From contig CALATT010000024.1 in NCBI GenBank assembly GCA_937891905.1, forward strand, positions 1 through 51,212: 51,212 bases of DNA, given 5' to 3'. Shown here piece by piece: positions 1-7,133 of the stretch; the stretch's first letter is position 1; each line of letters begins with the position of its first letter. This stretch comes from an uncultured Bacteroidales bacterium. GTDB lineage: Bacteria; Bacteroidota; Bacteroidia; Bacteroidales; Paludibacteraceae. Below the pieces are notes generated by a model that saw only the letters and a program-made list of their open reading frames with translations, was not told the origin of the DNA and did no database searches. A program made the translations under genes and the position numbers.

Positions 1-182
1 TCTATCCTGAGTACTTGATCAAGGCGATGATTGCTGGTAATATTGACCAGATGGAAGCCTTAGGTGCTTACGAGGTGGCTCCTGAAGATTTCGCGCTCTG
101 CGAGTATGTATGTACGAGCAAGATGCCATTACAGGCTATCGTGCGTCAAGCATTGGATAACTTAAAAAAGGAGATTGAGTGA
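1..182 (+). CDS. nqrA: Na+-translocating NADH:quinone reductase subunit A, C-terminal end
   Basis: This is a partial gene entering from the left edge, read in frame 3 and ending at the TGA at 180-182. The visible 59 residues, starting YPEYLIKAMIAG and ending QALDNLKKEIE, match the C-terminus expected of NqrA, the cytoplasmic subunit of the sodium-pumping NADH:quinone reductase. Its stop codon overlaps the nqrB start as TGATG, indicating translational coupling within nqrABCDEF. The identity rests on the short tail plus its position directly before nqrB. Confidence 0.85.
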   Translation, partial: YPEYLIKAMIAGNIDQMEALGAYEVAPEDFALCEYVCTSKMPLQAIVRQALDNLKKEIE

Positions 183-1375
183 TGAAAAAGTTCTATCAAT
201 TATGGAAGAAGTTCGGCAAGAACTTCGAGGAGGGTGGCAAGTTGTCTAAACTCTCCAGTTTCTATGATGCTTTCGATACTTTCCTCTTCACCCCAGATAC
301 AACAGCCAAGCGTGTAGGTGCGCAGATTCACGATGGTAGTGATAGCAAGCGTACTATGATTTTGGTGGTATTGGCATTAGTGCCTGCGCTGCTCTTTGGT
401 ATGTTCAATGTGGGTTATCAGCACTTATTGGCTACGGGTCAATTGGCTACTGGTTTGACGATGGGGTTATTCTGGAAAGCATTTGGTTTTGGACTCTTGG
501 CTGTGCTGCCATATATCGTGGTTAGTTATGCCGTTGGTTTAGGAATAGAGTTCGTTGTAGCACAGATCAAGCGTGAAGAGGTAGCAGAGGGATTCTTGGT
601 AACAGGATTTATCATTCCTCTGATTGTGCCAATCAATACTCCGCTTTGGATGGTGGCTGTAGCCACTGCTTTTGCGGTGATCTTCGCTAAGGAGGTATTT
701 GGTGGTACGGGTTACAATATTTTCAATGTAGCCCTTATCGCGCGTGCGTTCCTTTTCTTTGCTTATCCTACATACATGACTGGCGATGCAATGTTCATCC
801 GCACCGAGGGCACTTGGGGATGGGATGGCGGTCACGCGTTGGTAGATGGTTTCTCTGGCGCTACCCCACTCACTCAGATGGCTACGGGTTCTGCTGTTGA
901 ACTTGGCTTCTGGGATATGTTCAATGGTTTAGTTCCTGGTTCTATCGGTGAGACTTGCTGCTGGGCAATCCTTTTAGGCGGCATCTTGCTCATCATGACA
1001 GGTGTAGCAAGTTGGAAAACTATGCTGAGCATCTTCGTAGGTGGTGGTTTGACCGCATGGCTCTTCAACCAGTTTGGTGCAACCGACAACCTCGCAGCGC
1101 AGTACCCATGGTATATGCACTTAGTAAGCGGCGGTTTCGCTTTCGGTGCTGTCTTCATGGCTACCGACCCTGTTACCTCTGCTCGCACCGAGTGTGGTAA
1201 GTGGATCTATGGATTCCTTATCGGTCTTGTAGCAGTATTGGTGCGCGTGCTCAACCCTGGTTATCCAGAAGGTATGATGCTCGCTATCTTGCTCATGAAC
1301 GCTTTTGCTCCACTCATCGACTGGTGCGTAGTACAAGCCAATATTAACAAACGACTCAAACGCTCTAACATTTAA
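182..1375 (+). CDS. nqrB: Na+-NQR subunit B, membrane flavoprotein
   Basis: NqrB is the large membrane subunit of Na+-NQR; in the family it carries a covalent FMN and riboflavin and forms part of the sodium path. The 397-residue product has about ten hydrophobic segments. The flavinylation motif DxxSGAT is present as DGFSGAT, placing the FMN-acceptor threonine near residue 228. I chose ATG 182 rather than the GTG at 179, because the ATG overlaps the nqrA stop. An amphipathic, lysine-rich N-terminal stretch of about 55 residues precedes the first helix. The next gene starts 5 bp downstream. Confidence 0.96.
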   Translation: MKKFYQLWKKFGKNFEEGGKLSKLSSFYDAFDTFLFTPDTTAKRVGAQIHDGSDSKRTMILVVLALVPALLFGMFNVGYQHLLATGQLATGLTMGLFWKAFGFGLLAVLPYIVVSYAVGLGIEFVVAQIKREEVAEGFLVTGFIIPLIVPINTPLWMVAVATAFAVIFAKEVFGGTGYNIFNVALIARAFLFFAYPTYMTGDAMFIRTEGTWGWDGGHALVDGFSGATPLTQMATGSAVELGFWDMFNGLVPGSIGETCCWAILLGGILLIMTGVASWKTMLSIFVGGGLTAWLFNQFGATDNLAAQYPWYMHLVSGGFAFGAVFMATDPVTSARTECGKWIYGFLIGLVAVLVRVLNPGYPEGMMLAILLMNAFAPLIDWCVVQANINKRLKRSNI

Positions 1376-1380
1376 TCATT

Positions 1381-2142
1381 ATGGCACAGAAGAAATTTGT
1401 ATGTTCCGTATGTGGCTATGTGCACATCGGAGACACAGCGCCAGAAGTTTGTCCTCAATGTAAGCAATCGGGTGTTTTTGTAGAAGAGAAGAAGAAAGGT
1501 ATCGATACCAATAGCAATACCTACACTATCGTATATTCAACTATTTTGGTTGTTATCGTAGCAGTATTGCTCGCATTGGTAAGCCAAGTGCTCTCTCCAC
1601 GCCAAGAAGCAAACATCCTATTGGACAAACAGAAACAAATATTAGGCGCGTTGAAAATAGATTACAGTACAGGCAATCCTGCTGATATCTACATGGCACT
1701 CGTAAACGACACACTCACTTATGACAAGCAAGAAGTATATGTAGCCAACCTCAATGGTGCTACTAAATATGTATTGACATTAAGTGGTAAAGGTCTTTGG
1801 GGTGGCATTGGTGGTTACCTCGCATTGGATGCAGATAAGAACACTATCTACGGCGTTAACTTCAACCACGCCAGTGAGACTCCTGGTCTCGGTGCAAAGA
1901 TTGTAGAGATGCCTTTCCGCGAGCAGTTTGAGGGTAAGCATATCCGCAATAATGCTGGCGAGGTAGTATCTGTAGCAGTACTTAAGAATGGAAAGAAAGC
2001 AGAAGGACAAGAGCAAGTGGATGCTATCTCTGGTGCAACCATCACATGCGATGGTGTGCATAAGATGATTGCCACCAACTTATCTGAATACGCGGCTTTC
2101 TTAAATGAGGATGTTGAACCTATTAATACAGAGGAGGAATAA
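1381..2142 (+). CDS. nqrC: Na+-NQR subunit C with an N-terminal rubredoxin-like domain
   Basis: NqrC is a single-helix membrane flavoprotein of Na+-NQR with a periplasmic FMN domain. Here the core begins near residue 41 (IDTNSNTYTIVY), followed by one transmembrane helix (about 48-68) and the FMN domain, whose DxxSGAT motif (DAISGAT) puts the acceptor threonine near residue 220. In front of this core are about 35 extra residues with Cys8, Cys11, Cys24 and Cys27 in a CxxC-x12-CxxC arrangement (CSVCGY ... CPQC), the pattern of the rubredoxin domain of rubrerythrins. There is no ATG, GTG or TTG close to the usual NqrC start, so the fusion appears real and not a start-call error. With NqrC topology the added domain would face the cytoplasm, near NqrF and the NqrD/E iron site. 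It could bind Fe (electron transfer) or Zn (structural); the sequence does not decide. Confidence 0.93.
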   Translation: MAQKKFVCSVCGYVHIGDTAPEVCPQCKQSGVFVEEKKKGIDTNSNTYTIVYSTILVVIVAVLLALVSQVLSPRQEANILLDKQKQILGALKIDYSTGNPADIYMALVNDTLTYDKQEVYVANLNGATKYVLTLSGKGLWGGIGGYLALDADKNTIYGVNFNHASETPGLGAKIVEMPFREQFEGKHIRNNAGEVVSVAVLKNGKKAEGQEQVDAISGATITCDGVHKMIATNLSEYAAFLNEDVEPINTEEE

Positions 2143-2145
2143 GCT

Positions 2146-2766
2146 ATGTTAAGTCAGAAAACAAAAGAGACCTTACTCGGTCCTCTTAATATCAACAACC
2201 CTGTGGTTGTACAAGTGTTGGGTATCTGCTCTGCACTCGCTGTAACGGTTCAACTCAAACCTGCATTGGTGATGGGTATAGCCGTAACAATCATCGTAGC
2301 GATGGCGAATGTGATTGTATCACTCATTCGCAAATCTATCCCTATGCGTATTCGTATTATCGTACAATTAGTGGTAGTAGCTGCCTTGGTTACGCTCGTG
2401 AGCGAAGTGCTCAAAGCGTTTGCCTACGATGTAGCGATGCAATTGAGTGTTTATATTGGACTCATCATCACCAACTGTATTCTCATGGGCCGCTTGGAGG
2501 CTTTTGCCATGACCAATAATGTATGGGATTCATTCCTGGATGGTCTGGGTAACGGTTTTGGTTACGCCATCATCTTGGTGATTGTAGCATTCATTCGCGA
2601 GTTGCTCGGGTCTGGTCAGCTATTAGGATTCCAGGTTATCCCTGAGAGTTTCTACGCTGCCGGATATGAGAACTGCGGTATGATGCTCATGCCTGCTATG
2701 GCGCTTATCTTAGTAGGATGTATAATCTGGGCACACCGTGCCTATAATGACAAGGAGGCTAAGTAA
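2146..2766 (+). CDS. nqrD: Na+-NQR subunit D, membrane iron-site subunit
   Basis: NqrD pairs with NqrE to form the membrane core holding the intramembrane iron centre of Na+-NQR. The 206-residue product has about six hydrophobic helices. Cys28 (LGICSAL) and Cys111 (ITNCILMG) sit where the family places its iron ligands. A clear purine-rich site (AGAGGAGGAA) overlaps the end of nqrC, 4-12 bp before the ATG. This is one of the few strong Shine-Dalgarno sequences in the window. The stop overlaps the nqrE start. Confidence 0.97.
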   Translation: MLSQKTKETLLGPLNINNPVVVQVLGICSALAVTVQLKPALVMGIAVTIIVAMANVIVSLIRKSIPMRIRIIVQLVVVAALVTLVSEVLKAFAYDVAMQLSVYIGLIITNCILMGRLEAFAMTNNVWDSFLDGLGNGFGYAIILVIVAFIRELLGSGQLLGFQVIPESFYAAGYENCGMMLMPAMALILVGCIIWAHRAYNDKEAK

Positions 2767-3374
2767 TGGAACACGCAATTAGTTTATTTGTACGCAGCAT
2801 TTTTGCTGACAATATGATCTTCGCATACTTCTTGGGTATGTGCTCATACTTAGCTGTATCGAAGAATGTGAAGACAAGTGCTGGTTTGGGTGTAGCAGTT
2901 ACCTTCGTGCTGCTCATCACACTGCCAGTTAACTACCTCTTACAAACGATGGTGTTGGACCCACTCAACTTAGGTTATTTGAGTTTCATCCTCTTCATCG
3001 CCGTTATCGCTGCTATCGTGCAGTTGGTGGAGATGGTGGTAGAGAAATACAGTCCATCGCTCTATGCAAGCCTGGGTATTTTCTTACCGCTTATTGCCGT
3101 TAACTGCGCCATCATGGGTGGTTCGCTCTTCATGCAGCAGCGTATCGGTTTGCCTGCGGTAGATCCTAAAGCTATCACCTCTATCGGTGACGCAGTGATG
3201 TATGCATTGGGTTCTGGTATTGGATGGTTTTTGGCTATCGTATGTTTGGCTGGTATCCGTGAAAAAATGGAGTATAATGATGTACCAAAACCACTACAAG
3301 GATTGGGTATCACCTTCATCGTTGTAGGATTGATGGCAATGGCATTCATGTGCTTCAGTGGTCTTGAAATTTAA
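2766..3374 (+). CDS. nqrE: Na+-NQR subunit E, membrane iron-site subunit
   Basis: NqrE is the partner and inverted-topology homologue of NqrD. The 202-residue product has about six transmembrane segments. Cys26 (GMCSYLAV) and the cysteine in VNCAIMGGS are the expected ligands for the iron centre shared with NqrD. The ATG overlaps the nqrD stop as TAATG, so the two subunits are likely made in equal amounts. The length is typical of the family and nothing is missing. Confidence 0.97.
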   Translation: MEHAISLFVRSIFADNMIFAYFLGMCSYLAVSKNVKTSAGLGVAVTFVLLITLPVNYLLQTMVLDPLNLGYLSFILFIAVIAAIVQLVEMVVEKYSPSLYASLGIFLPLIAVNCAIMGGSLFMQQRIGLPAVDPKAITSIGDAVMYALGSGIGWFLAIVCLAGIREKMEYNDVPKPLQGLGITFIVVGLMAMAFMCFSGLEI

Positions 3375-3391
3375 AAAAGGAGGATATAGAC

Positions 3392-4675
3392 ATGAATATT
3401 TTAGCAATTCTTTACGCAGTAGGAGTGTTCTTGACCGTTATTCTCCTATTGGTTATTATCTTGCTCGTGGCAAAGCGTTTCCTCGTTTCATCGGGCAATG
3501 TGAAAGTAACAATCAACGGCGATAAAGAGTATGACATCCCTGCAGGTGGCACATTGCTCAACCAACTCGGTGAAGCAGGCGTGCACCTACCTTCCGCTTG
3601 CGGTGGTAAGGGTTCATGCGGACAATGCAAATGTCAAGTAACAAGCGGTGGTGGAGAGATTCTCCCTACCGAGACTGTACACTTCAGCCGTAAGCAACAG
3701 AAAGAGGGTTGGCGCTTAGGATGCCAAGTCAAAGTGAAAGAAGATATCACCATGAAGGTGGACGAAGCCGTACTCGGTGTTAAAGAATGGGAGTGCGAGG
3801 TGATTAGCAATAAGAATGTGGCTACTTTCATCAAGGAGTTTAAAGTGCAATTGCCTCCAGGCGAACACATGGACTTCGAGCCGGGTTCATACGCACAAAT
3901 CATCATCCCTGAGTATGATATCGACTACGACCGCGATATGGATAAGGAACTTATCGGCGACTTGTACTTGCCTGCATGGAAGAACTTCGGTCTCTTTGGT
4001 TTGAAGCAAAAGAACACCGAGGCTACTGTGCGTGCTTACTCTATGGCTAACTACCCAGACGAGGGTGATATCATCACATTGACAGTGCGTATCGCTACTC
4101 CTCCATTCAAACCAAAAGAGCAATGTCCTAATGGTCCTGAGTTTATGGATGTACCATGTGGTATTGCATCTACTTATATCTTCTCACTCAAACCAGGTGA
4201 TAAGGTACGCATGAGTGGTCCTTATGGCGAGTTCCGTCCTGTTTATGACAGCAAGAAAGAGATGATTTGGGTAGGTGGTGGTGCCGGTATGGCTCCATTG
4301 CGTGCACAGATTATGCATATGCTCAAAACTCGTCAATGTCGTGACCGCGAGATGCATTATTTCTATGGTGCGCGTGCTATTGATGAGGTATTCTTCTTGG
4401 AGGATTTCCTCGCATTGGAGAAAGAGTTCCCTAATTTCCATTTCCACTTAGCATTGGACCGTCCAGATCCAAAGGCAGACGGATTAGGAATCAAGTACAC
4501 AGCGGGCTTTATTGCTCCTGTGATGGGCGATACTTATCTCAAGCAGCATGATGCTCCAGAAGATATTGAGTACTACCTCTGCGGTCCTCCTATGATGGCT
4601 AAGACTGTACTCGACCTACTCCACTCACTGGGTGTAGATGACGAGGACATCCGCTTCGATAACTTCGGAGGATAA
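3392..4675 (+). CDS. nqrF: Na+-NQR subunit F, NADH-oxidising flavo-iron-sulfur subunit
   Basis: NqrF is the electron entry point of the pump: NADH to FAD to a [2Fe-2S] cluster. The 427-residue product has one N-terminal membrane helix (about 4-27) and a plant-ferredoxin domain with Cys70, Cys76, Cys79 and Cys111. It also has a flavin-binding segment (RAYSMANYP) and a ferredoxin-reductase-type NADH domain (GGGAGMAPL, YYLCGPPMM). A strong site AAAGGAGGA lies 9-17 bp before the ATG. The last codons (FDNFGG) contain a 16-bp sequence repeated exactly downstream at 4888-4903 (see the repeat entry). Confidence 0.97.
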   Translation: MNILAILYAVGVFLTVILLLVIILLVAKRFLVSSGNVKVTINGDKEYDIPAGGTLLNQLGEAGVHLPSACGGKGSCGQCKCQVTSGGGEILPTETVHFSRKQQKEGWRLGCQVKVKEDITMKVDEAVLGVKEWECEVISNKNVATFIKEFKVQLPPGEHMDFEPGSYAQIIIPEYDIDYDRDMDKELIGDLYLPAWKNFGLFGLKQKNTEATVRAYSMANYPDEGDIITLTVRIATPPFKPKEQCPNGPEFMDVPCGIASTYIFSLKPGDKVRMSGPYGEFRPVYDSKKEMIWVGGGAGMAPLRAQIMHMLKTRQCRDREMHYFYGARAIDEVFFLEDFLALEKEFPNFHFHLALDRPDPKADGLGIKYTAGFIAPVMGDTYLKQHDAPEDIEYYLCGPPMMAKTVLDLLHSLGVDDEDIRFDNFGG

Positions 4676-4903
4676 GGACGCATGCAATTCTTGTAACATT
4701 TCACAAACAAGGGCTTTTGCCCTTATATGACAACGCTCGGTTTATCAGGTGCTCGCACATGGATAAACCGGGTGTTTGTTATAGGGACACTGTAGGTGGT
4801 TGGTGTAATGTTATAATCGTTGCATGCGCAAAAGTGAGCGGATCGAACTTCGGGGGAATTGATTGCTTATAATCAAGGCGGCGTCCGAACTTCGGAGGAT
4901 AAG
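4661..4903. repeat. 16-bp direct repeat across the nqrF stop codon and downstream
   Basis: AACTTCGGAGGATAAG occurs exactly at 4661-4676, where it encodes the end of nqrF and its stop, and again at 4888-4903 in non-coding DNA. A third, imperfect copy (AACTTCGGGGGAA) lies at 4846-4858. The two perfect copies are 227 bp apart and bracket the structured element at 4679-4828. A gene 3' end repeated on the far side of an insert is the pattern left by site-specific integration or by a local duplication. The repeat is seen directly; the mechanism is inference. Confidence 0.85.
4679..4828 (+). ncRNA. Candidate structured RNA (or palindromic mobile element)
   Basis: This gene-free stretch folds into fully nested stems. 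P1 pairs 4679-4687 (CGCATGCAA) with 4820-4828, 9 bp perfect. P2 pairs 4691-4700 (TTGTAACATT) with 4807-4816, 10 bp with one G-U. P3 pairs 4703-4709 (ACAAACA) with 4773-4779, 7 bp. P4 is 4710-4714/4719-4723 with a TTTT loop. P5 pairs 4738-4746 (CGGTTTATC) with 4762-4770, 9 bp perfect, and has a small inner GTG/CAC stem. P6 pairs 4787-4790 with 4803-4806, 4 bp. P1 and P2 are separated by a 3x3 internal loop, and P3 encloses P4 and P5. I do not recognise a known RNA family. Read as DNA, the outer arms are 22-bp terminal inverted repeats with 18 matches, so a MITE-like element is the main alternative. Confidence 0.5.
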
Positions 4904-4921
4904 CATTAGACTCTTTCGGAC
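4859..4921. other. Two further stem-forming sequences after the structured element
   Basis: TTGATT at 4859-4864 pairs with AATCAA at 4871-4876 around a 6-base loop. GTCCGAA at 4883-4889 pairs with TTCGGAC at 4915-4921, enclosing the second perfect copy of the 16-bp repeat. They may be the 3' part of the same transcript as the upstream structure. No coding potential was seen between 4676 and 5024. Confidence 0.4.
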
Positions 4922-4928
4922 AAATATA

Positions 4929-4958
4929 AAGAACGCGCGTAATTATACGCGCGTTCTT
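4929..4958. terminator. Bidirectional terminator between nqrF and the convergent gene
   Basis: AAGAACGCGCGT at 4929-4940 pairs perfectly with 4947-4958 around the 6-base loop AATTAT, a 12-bp GC-rich stem. It lies between the nqr operon on the plus strand and the convergent gene ending at 5025. The flanks are AT-rich but without a long T-run on either strand, so termination efficiency is uncertain. Confidence 0.7.
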
Positions 4959-5024
4959 CTATTATGCATTCATTTACAGTAGAATTACGAGACCATCACG
5001 GGACCATCTCCTAAGATACCACTA

Positions 5025-5774
5025 TTATGCATCAAGGATCTTCTCAATACGCTCCGCTATCTCATCCTTGTATTTATTCCCTGTTTCTGGATTAACAGGA
5101 ATAGCGCCAAAGTCCAATGTGATGAATGGATGGGTACTACTATCAGTAATCAGTTTGAGGTCCTTGCGTCCATGGCGCACTTCGCGTATCTCTGCAAAAG
5201 GAATAACGATACCTTGCGCATAAAGCAATCCCTCTTCCATATTGGCTAAGACATTGCGTCCTACGAGGATATCGTGCTTATACCAAACCTCATAATTCTC
5301 GCCCATGAGTTCTTTGATTTTCTGCTCCGCAATAGGATTGAGTGTGGATGCTTCGCGTTTCCATTCCTCACGCTCGCGAGCTCGCGCCTCTGCTGCCTCT
5401 TGCACATGTGCCTCGTTGATAGCAATAAAATCGTCTATACTTGCCTTATATTCATTCGCATGCTTACGCAACATAATGAGCAAGATAACAGCCACCACAA
5501 ACACTAATGCAGGATAAACCAAAGTACCGAAATAAGCATTTAGATAAAAAGGAATAGGAGCATAACCTATTGCTAAAAGGATATTAACGATTAGCAATAT
5601 CCGGCATTTATTATGCCCTTTGCGCATTGCTTTAAGCGTTTTCTCTTTCGTGTCTGCGCGCACTATATGTAATAGTTCGCGTGCGTCAAACCAATGCCAA
5701 ATCAAAAAGAAAGAAACAAAGAATAATCCAATCAAAATGATTAAGAATGGATAAATAAGTAATTCAGGTGTCAT
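5025..5774 (-). CDS. Hypothetical membrane protein
   Basis: I do not recognise the family. The 249-residue product has a long N-terminal hydrophobic helix (starting MTPELLIYPFLIIL) and two further helices near residues 60-100. An acidic and arginine-rich, probably helical, cytoplasmic segment follows (EAAEARAREREEWKRE). The C-terminal part of about 70 residues is beta-rich, contains IPFAEIREVRHGRKDL and resembles PH-like or YcxB-type tails. I reject the longer reading that starts at 5834, because a promoter -7 element (5808-5815) lies inside that extension; the ATG at 5774 follows it. The gene is monocistronic and convergent with nqr. Confidence 0.7.
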   Translation of the reverse strand: MTPELLIYPFLIILIGLFFVSFFLIWHWFDARELLHIVRADTKEKTLKAMRKGHNKCRILLIVNILLAIGYAPIPFYLNAYFGTLVYPALVFVVAVILLIMLRKHANEYKASIDDFIAINEAHVQEAAEARAREREEWKREASTLNPIAEQKIKELMGENYEVWYKHDILVGRNVLANMEEGLLYAQGIVIPFAEIREVRHGRKDLKLITDSSTHPFITLDFGAIPVNPETGNKYKDEIAERIEKILDA

Positions 5775-5807
5775 AGCATTTTGGATTTTGAGGTTAATAA
5801 TTCGCTG

Positions 5808-5839
5808 CAAAAATACAACTTTTTTACTATACATGCAAT
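5808..5839 (-). promoter_or_regulatory. Promoter of the membrane-protein gene at 5025-5774
   Basis: On the minus strand ATTG (5839-5836), a 20-bp spacer and TATTTTTG (5815-5808) match the Bacteroidetes pattern TTTG-N19-21-TAnnTTTG. The -33 box continues as TTGCATGTA, an extension shared with other promoters in this window. The expected start site is near 5800, leaving a leader of about 25 bases. Confidence 0.65.
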
Positions 5840-5886
5840 TTTTTATATATGTTATGTAACATATTTTATGCCAAAAATCAATAATA

Positions 5887-5918
5887 TTTGCATATTTGAG
5901 AAAAAAATCGTATATTTG
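5887..5918 (+). promoter_or_regulatory. Promoter of the galK operon
   Basis: TTTG at 5887-5890, a 20-bp spacer and TATATTTG at 5911-5918 match the Bacteroidetes consensus exactly. The -33 box reads TTTGCATATTT. Transcription should start near 5925, about 19 bases before the galK ATG. The leader is AT-rich with no Shine-Dalgarno sequence. Confidence 0.8.
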
Positions 5919-5943
5919 CGCTGTTTTTTTAATACATTTTACT

Positions 5944-7122
5944 ATGACAACACAAGAATTAAAGCAGGCTTTTGAGCAAGCCTATGGTCATTCGGCAGAG
6001 AAAATCTTTTTCGCTCCAGGTAGAGTAAACCTCATTGGTGAACATACAGATTATAATGGTGGATGCGTATTTCCATGCGCACTTAGTTTTGGTACATGGT
6101 TGTTATTAGCCAAGAACGAGGACAAGGTGCTCCGTTTCCGCTCGATGAATATGGAGCAGGTATATGAGATAGCTATTGATGCTATCGCTCCGCAAGCTAA
6201 TCGTGCATGGTGTAATTATGCATTGGGGTGTATCGACATTATTGCTCGCCGTCATCCTGAGGCAAAGATTGCGAGTGGTTACGACCTACTCTATTTCGGC
6301 AATGTGCCTGCCGGTGCAGGATTGAGCAGTAGTGCTGCCTTGGAAGTGGTAACAGCTCGTGCTTTTACTGAAGAGATGGGTGTGGATATGAGCGATGACA
6401 AGGCTTATCGTACTGAGTTGGCTAAGATAGGTCAAGCATGCGAACATGAGTATGCTGGTGTGATGTGCGGCATCATGGACCAGTTTGCTTCTGCCAATGG
6501 CAAGAAAGACCATGCTATTCATCTCAACTGCGATACATTAGAGTTTGAGCATGTGCCTGTTAAGTTAGAAGGCATTAAAGTGGTGATTACCAATACGCAT
6601 AGTCCACACCACTTGGACTCTGGTGCATACAATGATCGTGTACGCCAATGCCGTTTAGCCGTAGAGCAGATTAGCACTGTGAAGCCTATCAAGTTCCTTG
6701 CCGAACTAACAGAAGCCGATTGGGCTGAAGTAGAGGGTGCTGTGACAGACCCCATAGCCAAGAAACGCGCGCGCCATGTGGTGGGTGAAGTAGCTCGTAC
6801 CGCTGCTGCAGTAGAAGCGCTTAAGAAAGGCGAGATAGCCTATTTCGGAGAACTGATGAATGCCAGCCATGTATCGCTCCGCGATGATTATGAAGTGACT
6901 GGACCGGAGTTAGACGCATTAGCTGAAGCTGCATGGCAAGTGGAAGGTGTATTAGGTAGCCGTATGACAGGCGGTGGTTTTGGAGGATGCACCGTTAGTC
7001 TTGTGAAAGATGAAGCCATTGAGAACTTCAAAAAATTTGTAGGCGCCGAATACGAGAAGAAGACCGGACTCAAAGCCGATTTCTATGTAGCAGAGATAGG
7101 CGATGGAGTGATGAAGATGTAA
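5944..7122 (+). CDS. galK: Galactokinase
   Basis: GalK phosphorylates alpha-D-galactose with ATP to galactose 1-phosphate, the first committed step of the Leloir pathway. The 392-residue product shows the galactokinase signature GRVNLIGEHTDYNGG at residues 26-40. It also has the GHMP ATP-binding loop GAGLSSSAAL from about residue 125, CGIMDQFAS with the catalytic aspartate, and the C-terminal GHMP motif GSRMTGGGFGG. I chose ATG 5944, because the upstream in-frame start at 5896 lies within the promoter. galM follows after 11 bp and a beta-galactosidase after that, so the unit is built to use galactosides. Confidence 0.97.
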   Translation: MTTQELKQAFEQAYGHSAEKIFFAPGRVNLIGEHTDYNGGCVFPCALSFGTWLLLAKNEDKVLRFRSMNMEQVYEIAIDAIAPQANRAWCNYALGCIDIIARRHPEAKIASGYDLLYFGNVPAGAGLSSSAALEVVTARAFTEEMGVDMSDDKAYRTELAKIGQACEHEYAGVMCGIMDQFASANGKKDHAIHLNCDTLEFEHVPVKLEGIKVVITNTHSPHHLDSGAYNDRVRQCRLAVEQISTVKPIKFLAELTEADWAEVEGAVTDPIAKKRARHVVGEVARTAAAVEALKKGEIAYFGELMNASHVSLRDDYEVTGPELDALAEAAWQVEGVLGSRMTGGGFGGCTVSLVKDEAIENFKKFVGAEYEKKTGLKADFYVAEIGDGVMKM

Positions 7123-7133
7123 AGTAGAATAAT

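Noticed and set aside
4679..4958. tRNA, tmRNA, 6S or SRP RNA in the nqrF downstream region
   Set aside because: No tRNA cloverleaf consensus, no tmRNA T-arm or tag frame, no SRP tetraloop region, and the branching does not match 6S RNA.
5775..5834. Longer N-terminus for the membrane protein, starting at 5834
   Set aside because: A promoter -7 element lies inside the extension, and the residues before MTPELL do not look like coding sequence.
5896..5943. Longer galactokinase starting at 5896
   Set aside because: The extension covers the promoter; GalK proteins start close to MTTQELKQAF.
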